Source of the DNA: Stichopus chloronotus
Lineage: Eukaryota > Echinodermata > Holothuroidea > Aspidochirotida > Stichopodidae
Assembly: GCA_021234535.1 (NCBI GenBank)
Contig: CM037836.1
Location: forward strand, 32,330,769-32,394,768
Direction of reading: 5' to 3'
Length of the DNA: 64,000 nucleotides
A model generated the notes under the pieces. It did no database searches. It was not told the DNA's origin and worked only from the letters and a program-made list of their open reading frames with translations. Position 1 is the first letter of the stretch. The number at the start of each line of letters is the position of its first letter. A program made the translations under genes and the position numbers. This document shows positions 13,701 through 28,700 of this stretch, piece after piece.

Positions 13701-16700
13701 AGAAACTCCAGACTAAAGAGCACTTTACAGTTGATGGTAAATGCATCATTTTGGATTGAGCTATAAAGCACTTGAGATTCATAGAGCTTTCACTTGTGGA
13801 GTGTATATGTAAATATGTGTTTGATATTATTAAATCATTGTTTGGTAGTTCTCCTTTTTTGATACCCTTGTCTTCCTGGTGGAGCAAACTAAATTATGGT
13901 AACAGGGTTTGACATAAGTTTCAAAAAGGGCATGGCAAAAATGCCATTAACAGGTTTTAAAGTAAGAGGCACCGCAGCAGATTGGAAGGGCGTGATGGTA
14001 AAAATGCATATCAGGTGAGGGCACAACGACATTTTGCTAAGTATGTCAAGTGTGAAACTCCAGTATGAGGGCCTAAGTCAAAGCATTGAAAATTTTCGGA
14101 AAGTATGTGACTTTATAGGAAAGGAGTAAGAGGGGAAGGGTAAAAAATTCATAGTGTAAAAGTTTTAGAAGTGACTTAAAATTCTCTCACCCATTCCCCT
14201 CTGACTATGGGCAAATAAATGATTGTGATTGGTTTCAACTCCATTGGATAGACTTGGATACATGAGTTTGAATTGGTTTATTGCAACTTAAATGTTTGTT
14301 AAAAAGCTTTGACAATATTTCTCAAGTTAAATGTACTCACAGTTTGACACAAACATGCCATCTCGATGATAATGACCTATCTTAATCTTAGCATCATATT
14401 AGCAAAGCTATAAACACGTTGACTGTAAAATTGTTTGACCTTAGAGGGCACGAAGCTCTAATTAATTTTGAGGACATCTAGAGCAAAGCTAAATGAACGC
14501 ATTAGTGAAGCAAGTGGTAAGTATAGTCACATGTGAAGGCCCATATCATTGAGAAGCCATTAATATAAAATTGTTTGAAAATCTTAGACCCTGTGGCTGT
14601 AGCTCTACAGTAAGACACTAACTCGGTTTCACGTACAGATGTGTAGGTTAGGCTCTTAGTGTACCCAGCAGATGTACATGTTAGGCAACAATTAAAGTCC
14701 CAGGCCATGGTGGAGAAAAATACAGAGCAGAAGAAAAATGCGGAATAAATTTTTGTGAATATACTGTGGATCATCAGTTCAAGAGTCTTTTGCACGTCAG
14801 GTAAATTTATGTTTTGGGGTTCTTGGTTGACTGGAGTATTTAATACTTCCGCCAAATGATCTTGCTTCCCTGAATAGGAAATAGGTTGAATAGCACAAAG
14901 TGTACAGTAGGTACAGAGAGCTATACAATTTTTGAGATCGGATCATATTTTTCAGGACTTAACTCTCCTATTTTTTAAAATTCAAAAATTTATATGAATT
15001 ATCACAGATTCTAGAAAGTATCATCAAAACAATTTCAATATTTAACATCATTTTTTTCAAGTGATTTGCAAGTGATGCAGTTAATATTTTGAACTAGGTA
15101 ACTTTGAAAGCATTAATTTACTGCCACAGAAGTTCCATCACTTTGGTACAAATATAAACTTCCAATTTGCATTATTTGTCTGTTGCCACTTGGACTGTTG
15201 ACAAATATCGTGTCAAAACTTCCAGTCAAAGGAACTGGAATAAATAACATTGCTGTGTGCTATGGTGGGAAGAATTATGCTGCAAATTGCCTTATTTTTA
15301 GACAGACAGACTGCCATTATGACTTAAACTATGTAGACCTACATGTGCACATACTGTAAGTTACTGGAAACTCCACAGATGACAAATCAGGACGGGGATG
15401 ACGATGACTTTTGTCCCTACATTGGGTGGGAATATTTTTCTGGGGTGCTGCTACAGCAAACATCAAGGGCATTGTGACTTTTTGCTGTTGATGCTGTTGG
15501 TTATGTCAGACCCTGTATAACCCAATGAAAGTGTAAAATGAGCACATTTTTCAGTTTACATACATTTTCTACCGTACCATTCAATGTATGGTGATGATGC
15601 AATGAGGTATTAGAGATTCCATTCTATAAGGAACTGGGCAGGGTGCTGTGAAGATAATGAAATTGTGTCATGGAAGAGAAGGGGTCTGAAAAGGAAAAAA
15701 ATGTAAATGGGGGAAGGGGCAATAAACAAGAAACGTTATGCATTGGGTACCAAAACCAGGGAATGAAAAGTACTGACAAGATCATACCACAAGTACAAGG
15801 AAGGACTCAAAGTTAACAGATGGTACAATAAACATTATGTATGTGCAGTTACAGATCTGTATTTTATGCTTATCACTTGTGTATTGCATATCCTTTCTTT
15901 CTAAAGTTTACTGTAAAATATTTTGTCAGAACATAAACAAGGTTGGGGTTGGGGTTGGGGAGGGAATAAAGTTGTATGATAGTGGTAATACTTAAGGAGT
16001 GAAGAGGTACTCAATACCAGTGAGGGTTTACTAGAAAACAGATCAAGGGTGTAAATCTAGAAGACATGATTAAAGTTAATGAAAGAATGTTAAATTTAGC
16101 ATACAAAGTATTTGCTGTTATAATTGGGATGGTCAAGTGTACAATATGCCTTTTCTTATTTATGACAACATGCCAGGTTTTGATGATACTTTATGGTAAC
16201 CACAAGAGTGGAGAATATATGATGTTCTCAGTACACTATCATAATGTGACTTACATTGTGATGATTGATTTGAGATAAAGATGCTGTAGAGAAGAGCGCT
16301 CTCAACCTGGTTTCATTTACAAGGTATTTGAACCAACTTTGTTCTCCAGGTGGCATTTAAGTTTAAATCAATATGTTGGATCAGTTTCTGATCATGGTCC
16401 TAACTTATTACAGTCACTAGTAATTGTTAAACTAATTTAGTATCTGCTCCTCCTCCTTCATGGTCCAGTTGTAGAGACAACCATAGAAAGAAAAGTATGA
16501 GATCATTGTAAGAGATATGATGTAATATCAAGATTTTTGTCACGTTACTGAAAGTTAACTATAAATGGAATTTATGCACAGTATTTGTTGTACGTTTACA
16601 CAACCAGTAGAAAATTTTATGGGAAAAGTTTGATGCTGGAATAAATAATGAGCATCTCAAAAACATAATTGTGTGATTATAAAAAGGTTGTAGTTTCAAT

Positions 16701-19700
16701 GCATGAGTTGCCATGTGACAGGTTTGTACTTAGCAGCGTATGTGGAGCTAGCAGCCAACCCTGACATGATATTATACATGTTTGTGCCTTCTGAAAAAGA
16801 CTTTCCATTAGCATAGATCTGGTCATCACATTTTGTACCATGCAGGAAGTGTCTTCTTTATAAATTATTTTAATACCAAACAAAGATTCTGTTAGGATGA
16901 AGTGAAGTTAGACATAGGTAATAAATATTCACTGATTTGTAAGCAGTAAATACATGTAATAAGTTCATTTCATCCTGTTTTCACATTCATTGATGGTGAT
17001 ATTTGAGATGTTCTCAAGTACTAATTGCAATCATGAATGTGTGTGTGAGTCACACAGACTGATTTTAATAATCTCCAAGTCACAATTACTTCACACTAGT
17101 ATAGTACATAGTAAAGGAAAAGAAACAGTATGTCTGGAATTTCCCCTTGGAACATGAAACTCTTCACATACTTTTTCATAAAATAATAGAAATGAAAGTG
17201 ATATTTAAGTTGGTTTGTTACACAAATCTGATCAGGTATGAATAACTGAATGGTGTTATTGAAAGAAAGGACAAATTACTTGAATGTGGCACTCATACAA
17301 AGAAAGGAAATAAAGTGATTGCGTGTGTACTGAAAAACCAAAAAGATAAGATTATGTTTGATCTTAACTTTTTCTTTATTTTTAAATGTACACGAGAGGT
17401 TGGACATGAACAGACTATGTCTTTCAATGAAGGAAAATGACAGTAACTACTTCGAAAAGCAACAGGATTGGCATAAAAACAGTAAAAAACAGAAATCATA
17501 TTTGAAAGTTAAAGGTTCTTACTATAACCACCTACATGATGAATATGCAACAGCACAGGTCTCACTAGTGTTGCTCTCAAGTCGTCGCTCCTTGGTAGGT
17601 ATTGGGAATTGTAGTATTTGGTGAAAGGCAACACTGTATTTACAAATAACCTACAAACTGAACACAACCTTGCCCGCGGCGTCAGTGATCCTGAGTTGTT
17701 AACTGAATATTCAATACTAGTATGCTTCCCATTGGCTTGCTCAAAGAAGCACACCGTTGATTTGAATGAAAACTGTTAACCACTACATAATAGTATTCTA
17801 CACTTTTTGTCGTTATGTTAGAAGAATTTGAAATCAAATGGCAAAATTAACCAGTGGGAACCTATTTATTTTCCCAGATTGTCTGAATGGTGTAATTAAA
17901 ACCCTTACCAAACTTTTGGAGCTGAAATTTCAATGTTTTTACTTTTTGCCTACGTAGGCAATCACTTCAAGCTCTCCATATACTGTCAAAGATATTCTGA
18001 AAGGAATCCCTTCAGATTACTATTCACATATTCATTATATGTACTTGTTACACATGAGTTATATGACATACATTGTCTGATGATAGGGGTGCCTTGATAT
18101 TTACTTCAAGTATTTAATGTTAAGTGGATCCTTTAGTGTCAAGTAACATTAAAATGAAGAAGGATGCATAAAATGAAGAAGGATACATGTCATCACTTCT
18201 TGGTTTTGTTGAAGATCATAGCATAGGTAGTCATGTGTGTGGTTGTTAAAAAAAAAAAGTTTCAACTGATGTCAAACTTGGTATACCATATTAAGCACAA
18301 GATCCCTTTCATTTTTGGTGGAGATGTGAGGTCAGAAGCAGTCAAAATGTAAACACTACATCTCAAGAAAGGAAAGTTTGGACAGATCTGATGTTTATGT
18401 ATGTTAGGTGTAGCTGCAATAGCCTATCATACTAACTACCTGTGTAGTCAGAAACCATTTGCATGGGTGACTTGAGATAGTCCGTAATTATTACTGTAGC
18501 TGTGCTCAGCCATGTGCAATATACCTAGCTTGTGATAACATACAATAGTGTTTCAAATATTCTAAGATTTATCTACAGTGATTGCATGTATTTGTGTGGT
18601 AAGAGAGACCAGTGCTTGTTTGTAATGTGAATGTCATTTACTGTAAGTATCTGTCTTTAATATTTGTTCCTGTGTGATTGCTACAATACGCAACTGAACA
18701 AACCTTTTCCTTACACAGCCATGTTCACTTCTGCCACAGCAATGCCCATTTCTGCTGCTACACACAGTTGCTTACAAGTACCAGAATCATGAAAATGTTA
18801 TGTTCTGTAAGCAAATTCATTACTGGCACTGTTATGGTCAGGTCGTTAGGATTACTTTAGACAGTTCATGTAGGGTGTAAAGATAAGTGCCCCTGTTCAT
18901 ATTATCTTCAAAGACAAATGAATGGCAATATTGAATTTTTATTGTTAGCAGAAATCGACAGCAAATTGATTACTAGCACAGATGCAGTTTTAATAATGTT
19001 AATTGTGATTGTTAGTGGTGTAAAGATTACTACTTCCTTATAGTTTATCTTCAGCTGGAGTGTTGTTTTACATGTTACATTTATGTCATGGCTTTGATTT
19101 CATGAAGAGAAATTTTCTGTTCAAACAAAATTGATATAATCAAGTGAAACTGATACTGCAAAAAAGATGCTAGCTAATTTAGTGGACTAGTTTATTTTTG
19201 TATATTATATACAAATGGTACTGTTTGACTTAAGTGTGCAATACAAGCATTTGACTAAAGCAGTGTATCCCTATTTAAGACACTGTGTGAACGTAAGCAC
19301 GATGTTATATAGGATCTTTGACAATGTGCTGGATGTAAATGTGCTGATAGTCATGCTCAAGTTTTTGCTAGTAATTGTGATGAACCTCTGATTTTAAATT
19401 TCAACTAAAAACACTATCCTCTGGTTCAAAATTTCACTGTAACTCACCATTCTTTTGCAAGGTCTATCATGCAATTTTCCTATCTCAATCAATGAATAAC
19501 TCTGTGATGCCACCCCTCTAGTAGTTAACAGTAATCGCAAGAAGAACAAAACTAGTCAACAACTACGAAATAGAAGGTTGACTTCAGCACTAATGTGTAG
19601 TCCAGTAAAAAAAAAAGATATTCTGGAAAATATGTTGGGACAATGGAAAGGTAATGATTGAGAGATATGACAAAATGATAAAGTATCCAAATGCTGTGTC

Positions 19701-22700
19701 AACAAAAGACAAAAGAAAGGTGACAGCTCTGTTTGGCAGAGACCCAAAGGTTTGCCCACACTTGATTTGAACTTTGACTTAAAGACTGTTTTTATCAAAG
19801 CTATGGTTGTTCCTACATACCCATACCACTTAGGTTTAATGTTATTGTGATGACACTGTTGGCAGTGATTGCAGGTTGAAGGGTAACATCTCTTTTATCT
19901 TGCTCCTCAAATGTTGGATGTTGCTTCCCAGACAAAATTTGACCCTATTGTACACTTCTTGACTTCATCAATTTTCTTGTTTTCTTTGTTTAATATTCTA
20001 CTGTGATGTGTACTGTCAAAGCTGGAATATGAGTTGTCAAATTGTCATATTTTGCCACTGAAAGTCAATATGTTACAACCACTCCAAAAAAAGAAAAGAA
20101 AACATTAAGTCTCATTTTTGCATACATGAATATTCATATCCATTCCCATTGGTCTTTTCATTTTCAAGTAGCAGTGACTGATGGCTACGCTTTCTTGTAG
20201 AGTCTGAATTTTGTGGGGCCAACAAAAATATTGAGACAATTTTCATATCAATTATCTGGAAGATGGATGCACAGTTCTCTTTCAGATTTGTGACAGGTGA
20301 TCTTTTCCCCCTACTTTCTCTTCCCTGAAAAACTGATAAAGAACAAAGATAGATGACAAAGTGATTGCCAGTACAATTCATATTGCATATAAATAATGAT
20401 AAATTATAGATATATAAATAATGACAAACTCCTAGTTTGGTAGGTTTAGAGAACATTCTCTTCAGTAGCAGACTGTAGCATGACTCACCATCTCCAAGTT
20501 TTTTTTCCTTCCTTTCAGCTCTCGGTTGATGATGCTGCTGGTTAGTATTGTGCTTTTGAGAGATCTTCCTTTTATAGGTCTTACATATGTAAGTGTATCA
20601 TATAAAATCAAAGCAAGGTAGTATATTGGCGAAGGTCAAAGACGGTTTTGCCTGCCGTTTAGATTGTATGTTATTGTATGGTGTTATACATATAATAGCC
20701 TCTTAAGGTCATTGTAGGTCAACAGCCATCTCACTTCAATGCAACAGTTACACTGAGTGTGTTGTGTAGTCTGACTTACTGAATTTATTGTTTAACTCTG
20801 CTATGTTTCTTCCCTATATCGCATTGATTATTGCTATAACCTGGCTTTCTTAATTGATTGGTCAACTCAGCAGTGTCTCTTTTCTGTACTTTAGGTATTT
20901 TGTATATTATGAGTTTCTTCGTGCAAGATTTAGTTAATGTTTTTTTCATGTTACTCTAGACATTCATATTCACACATGTTTCTCTTTAGTTCATGCTGCT
21001 GTCATTGCTATCAATGAAGCTATAGACAAGGAAGATGCAGAGGCAACCTTCAAGGCCTTACAGAATCCAAATGCAACCTTACAGAATCTGAGCAAAGATA
21101 ATGAAGGAGATTATCAGAACATACTGCATGCTGCCAAACGGAGTAAGGAAGTCACAACCCTAAACAAGGTGAGAATGGTTCATCAGACATGACTAATTAC
21201 AACCCAAGACAGGATGAGATATATTACCTTATCAGACATAACTTACCTTATCAATTCATCAGACATGACTTGTTCATCAACCCTATACAAGCTTGGGGTT
21301 GGGCAGTGCCAGGAGGAACTTGTATCGGCTTCAGTACCGGTATCGGTACTTGTACCCGTACACGCATCCATGCACACGTGCATTTCTAAAATGTTAACTT
21401 GGAAAATAAGTCAGGAATCAATCTACTCAAACATGTATCCAAAATCACCCATCTATCTTCAGTGTTTAGCCAAAGTTGAAGTAAAATTATTCATGTTGTT
21501 AAACTTGCCCTTATTTCTTTTGCATGCTTGATATTTTTGAAGTTATGAGAATAGAAATGTTAACATGTTTCCACTGGATTCTTCACTCTGCCTATCTTAC
21601 ATTTAATTTCAATTGAAAAAATAGAAGCTTAGGCCTGCAAATACAATCTGTCTACAATGTGACTTCAGATTGCATTAGTAGCTTGTATTTCTACAATCAT
21701 TGAAAATGTTTACTCGATGTTTACAGAGAAATCCTGAGACTGTAATGACGATATAATTAGGAATGAAAAACAAGAATACTTAAGGTTTTCCGAGACAGCT
21801 GCCTTTGTGTGGGGCAAAAACAGTGGAGAACTTTAGAAACATGTTGTAAGCACTCGAGTGAAAGGCAAACGAGGGCGAGCTAGACCTTAGAGGGAGCGGT
21901 GCTAGAATTAATTTCAAGGACAATTCGAGCAAAGGTCAAATGATGCATTAGTGATGCAAGGGATAAGTATGTTTAGTCACTCGTGAATACTTACACCAGT
22001 AAGTTGTGGGGAATTATTGAAAATGTTTACTCAATGTTTACAGAGAAATCCTGAGAAACATTTTAGCAAATATTGATGTACAGCACCCATCAAGCTGTTT
22101 GTGATTAGAAATGATTAGAAATGTTAGCTTTAACAGCACATTTCAAGGACAGATTTGTACTGCATAGTGCCGGTAATGGTAATTGAAAATTTCAACTTGG
22201 TACTGAGTAGAACAGGTTTTGGTAATAAAGGTACCAACTTGAGTACCGGACTACCTCCCAATGCTGGACAAGATGAGATATTATTAGTTCTTCAGACATG
22301 ACTATTACAACAACCCTATACAAGATGACAGTAGGTGTATCTATATATGATTAGTCCACCTGCAATGTGTACCATGGCATTGCTCTCTAGAACTTTAGTG
22401 CTAGTCAATTCAAGGTATCCAATTGCACCTTTCTCGATTTCTTTTCTTCCTTCAACCGGATGATTGTGAAATTCATTGCAAGTTTAGAGGTATCTGTTGA
22501 AGCAAAATTATAGAGATGAAGTTTAATCTCGACACAGGTTCTCGAGCAAGAATGTATCCATGCCAGGAAGTGTCAGGTGTAGTTTCCTTCCTGCCACTCA
22601 CATATTTCATCTGCCACTTCTCCAAAAATGACCAAAATAGTATCTATAACTGTTTTCAGATATTTCAACTCAGAACTCTTTTCCATGAAAAATAATTTGA

Positions 22701-25700
22701 AGGACTATTTATGTTCCGGAGAGTCTTCCATTTATGGCACTCATAGATTTAGTATTCCTCCAAAATCCTCTGTCAGTCTTCAAAAATATGACACCATTTA
22801 AATTTTGGAGCCCAACTAGTTAAAAATGCTTCCAAAGTGTAGTGGTCACCTCCCCTCAGACTCTTTTCCCTGGATGTATTTAAATTATAATTATCCAGCA
22901 CTCAAATTCAAAGAAGCACACCCGCTGTAGAACATGCAAATCGTACCTATAATTACCAGTTGTAATCCTGTGTTACTGCATATAATTTCAAAGTCAAAAC
23001 ATTTTGATAGCAAACCTTCATTTAAAAGCATGTCAACATCATTGATGTTTTTATTCCTGCATGTGATTTGTCAAATGGCAATATTGAGAAGTTATCCAAG
23101 AGCAAATTGACATAGGTCAGTAACCCAGAATCAGTCTAAAATGTGAAGTCTTTGTCATTTAAAGTCATTCAGTCAGTGTAGTGAATAATGTTATTGTTGA
23201 AGTTTAAAAAGTGTTGGCAAAATCAATTAATCATATAATGGAAATTAGTGGACTTCTTGGTTTATATCCTTGTAGTTAATTGATTAGACTAAATACCATG
23301 GTTACAACGTATCCTGCTGCTAGATTATAGACGCATTTCTAACTTGAATTTGTAAACAACTTTAAAAGTATAGCATAAAAGAGAAAGGAAAATTGGAGAT
23401 ATTGCATAATATTGGAAACATCTTTCTACTGTCAGTTGTACTCGAAAGTTCTCCAGAGCTTCTACCCCTTATGCAGCTTAGATGCTTTTGTATCTCCTAC
23501 TTTATTTATGATTGTTTTTTTATGTTGTTTGATCTAGTCAGTTGTTATGTTCCTTTAATTGAGAAAACTGTTGTCTTTTTTTAATTGAACTTTCTCTCTT
23601 CAGGCAAAGAGAGAAAAGTTGGCAGTAAGTTGTCCATGATCCATAGTAGTGCACATGATGTATACATCATGCCATACAATGTCGAGGTTGGGTGGTTTAC
23701 AGTTCTCTTTTAGTTGTTATTATGTTTGGATGTAGGGAACATTTTATAAGAGCACTGGCAACAACACAACATTTTTTGCATCAAAAGTTTTGTATAATTA
23801 AGGTCATGTAGCTTTTAGGTTGTATACTTATGCATCTCTTCAAAAGCTACATGTGAAAGTAAAAAATGTTGTGTACTTTGTAGAACACATTATTTATTTT
23901 AGATTTCATACAGTATATTCCTTGAAGTCTGTACATTCCTTCCCATTTTCCATCCTTTCTTATCGATGTCATTTTTTGTTTTTTTGTTTTGAATTGGGAT
24001 TTGAGTCTATTTCTTCTCCCTGGATAAGGTTGGTGTTGATCTCATGTTTCTACTAGTCAGTGTTTCCTTTCCATGTCAGTGCTTTGTGGTTTCAAATTCA
24101 CCACATGCTTATTACAAAGCCTCACAGGCTACATCTCTGGAATCTTTCTTTGGGTTTTGCGCAATTTGTTACACAAGACTCTTACTCTTGTCAGAAAAAT
24201 AGATCCTTTAAGCACAGTCTGCATACAGCGGATTGGTACACAATTTCAAGTACAATTTTGAGGTTGCCCCACCCCACCCCCCCAAACGTTTCCACAATTT
24301 ATCATAATAACAGTAATGTTCATCAGCCAAGAGAATAAAGCACCAAGACAGGTATTAGGTATCAGTAATCAAGCCATAAAGGATTGTGGTTCAATGAATT
24401 TTCTCGAAATCTCAGACTGGAAGATTTTTTTATTACTTTTATACAAAGATTACATTTGCAGTCTGGTTAGGTAGCCTACTGAAAGGAATTAGTGCATGGA
24501 GTGATAGAGCACTGATAAACCTGTATATTGATATGACATGACTAGAAGAACATTACTATCACCGTACTGATGAAGTGGGCACACATTACCTCCTCGTGAC
24601 TAGCGTCATTTGTAACCCTGTCTAGTCCGCATTACTGTATATGTGTCAATGAAATGGTCCCCACCACATTAGAGAGAGAACAAAAAAGAAAAAACTCTTT
24701 CATAGAAGGTACCCCAAAGAAGGTACATTATCTTCTATTTTTATTATTTCTTGTAAACTATCGTTGTATGTTTATAGCAACTTTGAGATATAAGTGGTAT
24801 AAGCTGAATTAAGTGTCTTATCAGTACCTTTTTATCAAAAGATGAAAACATGTTTCTTTACTGTCTCTCTGTTCAGGGGTGCTGCTCCTTGTTTTAAGCG
24901 AAAAAATCTAATTTGGAGCATCAAGGCCCGCCCCCAATACAATTGTAGCAGATTTTGCTAGAGCTTTTGAAACTGTTGGATATGTCCAGGCCAAACCAAA
25001 GAAACCAAAGGTCCAACCAAAGAAACTGTGGTCAATCCTCCGTGTGTACACTGTGTGTTTATTGTGAAGGTGAAATGTAAATATATACTGTACCTACCTA
25101 CTTGTGATAGTATCAACATTAGTACAAGATAAAATCATTGCTTAAAGATCGCCATGCCAGTGTGTTGGCTGTAACTTTATGGAGAGAAAGCATTGAAACT
25201 TTCCACTAGGATTATCAAAATCACTGTTTATTAAGACCTCAAATATTTTTGTATGTGTTCCAGTGTATTTTTCTTAACTTACTCTGATTTTGTTTGATTC
25301 ATAGGCTTAATTCTTGGGCAAGGTAGTTTGATCAAATGCATCCTGCTAGCCAGATGTGTTATTGTATTTGAATGACTGAACATCAACCAGGAAGTGAGAG
25401 AATTAAAAAGAGTTTACCTTATTTTCCACTTTCTTCTTGAAACTGTATGTGTGCTGGCGTGCTATATCTATTTTATGCTACTTCATTCTTGGAAATGTAA
25501 TGCATTAGTAGGCCCATACCTAGTAGGCTTAACTTTCATAGAACATAAGCGAAGACAACTTAAATCCACACAAGGGAAATTGCACATCTGGGTTAAACAA
25601 TAAGACATTAAAGTACAGAACAGTGCAAAGAAAGAAAGACAAATTTACATAGAAAAAGAGAGAAAAAAGAAGGAAAGAAAAGGTAAAAGTTGAAGAAACA

Positions 25701-28700
25701 TCAACAGCAAAAGTCAACACAAGCGCAAATGTAAAATATTAAAGTAAAATACCCATCATCTAAAAGTAGAGGAATTGTGATAGCGAATGGCTGAGTCTAT
25801 AAAAGAATTTGGCAAGCAGTTTGTATATGATGTCAGTGGGCTCAGAACATTTCCCACTGAAATTTTCATGAATGTCAATTGTCATTCAAACTGGAAAGAA
25901 AGAAAAAAAAAGTGGAGAGTTCCTTAATGCTTCTGGTCTTTCAGAATCGCTATAAAATCATAACAATTCAATCTTTTTCCACAAAGTATTGAATGTGGGA
26001 GAAGAATAATGTTTTCTTTCACCTACTTTGTCACTTGATTGTTTTTGAAAGTTTTTCATCAATTTTCCCTTGCATGTTTGACATCTTCACCTAAAGTGGG
26101 TAGTTGGTTGACGATGGTGACTTCCTGGACTATCCTTAGAATTATTGGCAAGAATTAGGGCAATTTACCCAACTTCAGTTGTTTTAACACCTTTATCCTG
26201 CCAATGGAGGCTACATCAAATTTGCCGTGCAAATTCAGATTTCTAGTCTAAAAATGTGAGGCAGAAAAAACGTGGCCATCGGGACTTTTTTCCAGGCAGA
26301 GTGAAGGCGGTAGACGGGGTCCTTGCTTTGTATGCAGTTGTTGCAGAAGTGCGAATGATCTTTGTTAGAACTTCTTTGTTAGTGATTATATTAGTATGTT
26401 TGCATGTGTGCTGTCTGAATGGGGGTGGGTGTGTGTGTGTGTATGTCTTTGGTTTGACATCATAAAATGCCTGTTTTCTGATTTCATCTTAACCAAATTC
26501 TCTGTAATGGAACTACGTGCGAGTCCCTTGCTCAGTGTGGAACTGTCGTAGATGACCAAATGAATTTATTCAAATGATCGTATGCGTGTGTTTGTGAGTG
26601 TGCGTGTGCTGTGTTTATGCCTTAACAACATGATATCAAAAGAAATGAATTCTAAACATGGTATTTAGTGAACCGTTGGTTAACGTGATTCTTCTTGTCA
26701 AAGTGTCATATACCCTAACTTTGGTATCTGAGGAAGTAAAATTTATTCAAGTTACTTAGACATCAACTGTTCTCTATGAAACTTGTGCATCTTGTCATTT
26801 TTGGTAAGGAAACATAGGTTTTGGACACTGGTGGTGTAAACCATGATTGAAACTGACTGTCCAAAACAGGTTTTTTGACGTGTTCAAAATCTTGCAGTGT
26901 CAAACAAGAAGTTTTTTGAGATAGTTTTCTTCAGAGTTTCTTCCAGTAAATGTTTCTTTGCTGTCATTCGCTGCTAAATAGGACAGGTTAAGCAATGTAT
27001 TATCATACATTGTTAACATTTTCCACCCTCCCTTCACCACTGTCAGCATCCTCACATACTGTTGTTATACATAACATTTATGAAATGCACCTGGAATAAA
27101 GCAGCCATGTTAGTCTGCAAAAAGTGTGATTGGCCTGGTCCACATGTTGAAGGTGGGTAGGTGGTGTGTGTCAATGATCAGCCTATCTAGAGCTGCCACT
27201 GATAGTGAGTTATGATTACCATGGACCATCTACTGAAGTAGAAACTAGTCCCTCTTCATGTAGACTATGTTAGTTGGTTCCTACCTTTGCATTCTGTACT
27301 ACTATCCCCTCCCATACACATGGTCACACCATCATTGGACATTAGAGTTATAACACTGTAGCTACAATCTTTGACTAAAATACATTGAAAATACCACTGC
27401 TTCTCCATTTCATTCTTGAAATTGTTTAAATTGGATTTTAGAATATTTTTTGTTTTGGACACCATTGGTCTATGGAAAAGGGATTTTGGAATACCAGTAA
27501 ATCTCTTGCTAAATCTTATTGAGTGTTGCTGCATTTGCGTAAACCGTCCTATCAATTTTGTTGAGGATTGTAGATTATCTTTCAGTATCTAGTTCTGGGA
27601 TTGAGTGAGGAAAAGTCAGGAGTCAATGAACCAATGAAATGTACAGTACTGTTCACTATTTTTTTTTCTAAAAAGGTAAATGTCAATGATCAATCTGGAA
27701 GTTACAAAAGTTGCAAAATCTTCATATTTTAAATTCTGTCACATGATTGAGCTTTATTATGATTGATTATGGAAATGGAGGGAAAGCCGTGGGGGATAAG
27801 TGTTAAGGACTTGAAAATCATTTAGTATCAAGTTCTAGCAACCAATTTTGCTATATTGTGTGCTGATTGCCATATATACATTGACCTCATATAACATCTT
27901 TAAAAATGTGGCCAAAAGTTTGCAAGTGATTTGTCCTGGTTTTCTAGCAACCTTACAATAGTTGGGTTTTGAATAAATTTAAACAGATTGTATAACAGTA
28001 CTTATTTCATTTGGAGACACTGTAACAACTAATTTGTTTTTCTAATGCTATATATATATATATAGCCCACTGAGTTGCTGTTTAATATCCTTCAAAGAAA
28101 TGGACAAGGCCTGTATGCCTCATTTCTTTACTAGTCATCTTACCACTTCTTAACGGACAACCTTATGGTTTTTGCCGGTATTGGCCAGTTTTAGATGATT
28201 TTGGACCCTTTTCAACCCAATTTAAAATGGGTTTTTGATGGTGAAAATCTGAATACTGTAACTTCTGACAAACAATCCAGAAAAATGGAATATCCTACAT
28301 TCAAATGTTTCTTACAAGAAATCAGTTTGTGCAGCATACAACTTTCTCTGAGAATACTATGAAAAATAATTAATCCAAGAATAATTTGAAGATAATTCTG
28401 TGACTATTTCAATCTTGGATTAGCACTGTTTCCAACCTATTTAAGTCTTGACTATTTTGTATGCCATGTCATTCAGCTCTTTACCATAAAGTAATAATGA
28501 CATGCATGAATTAGATTGGCTTTTGCAATCAATTTTATCATCAAATAATCAAGTAACATGGATAAGTCTTATGCAAGTGATATTCACTGAGATCTTGCAG
28601 CACAAACCATGGTCAGAATGGTTGCCGTATATCATGAACATTTGTACACTCTGAGAGGTTACCATTACTTCTAGTCATTTAATATTCATGTTCTGCTTTT

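Larger units (their letters stand above)
13485..17313. other. Intron 3, 5' part
   Basis: No exon seen. Contains a short dispersed repeat (14443-14540) also present at 21884-21995, and a G-quadruplex-like run at 15945-15964. A 117-codon minus-strand open frame at 14502-14855 has no family signature. Confidence 0.55.

Noticed and set aside
14502..14855. 117-codon minus-strand open frame in intron 3
   Set aside because: No recognisable domain; overlaps the short dispersed repeat at 14443-14540.
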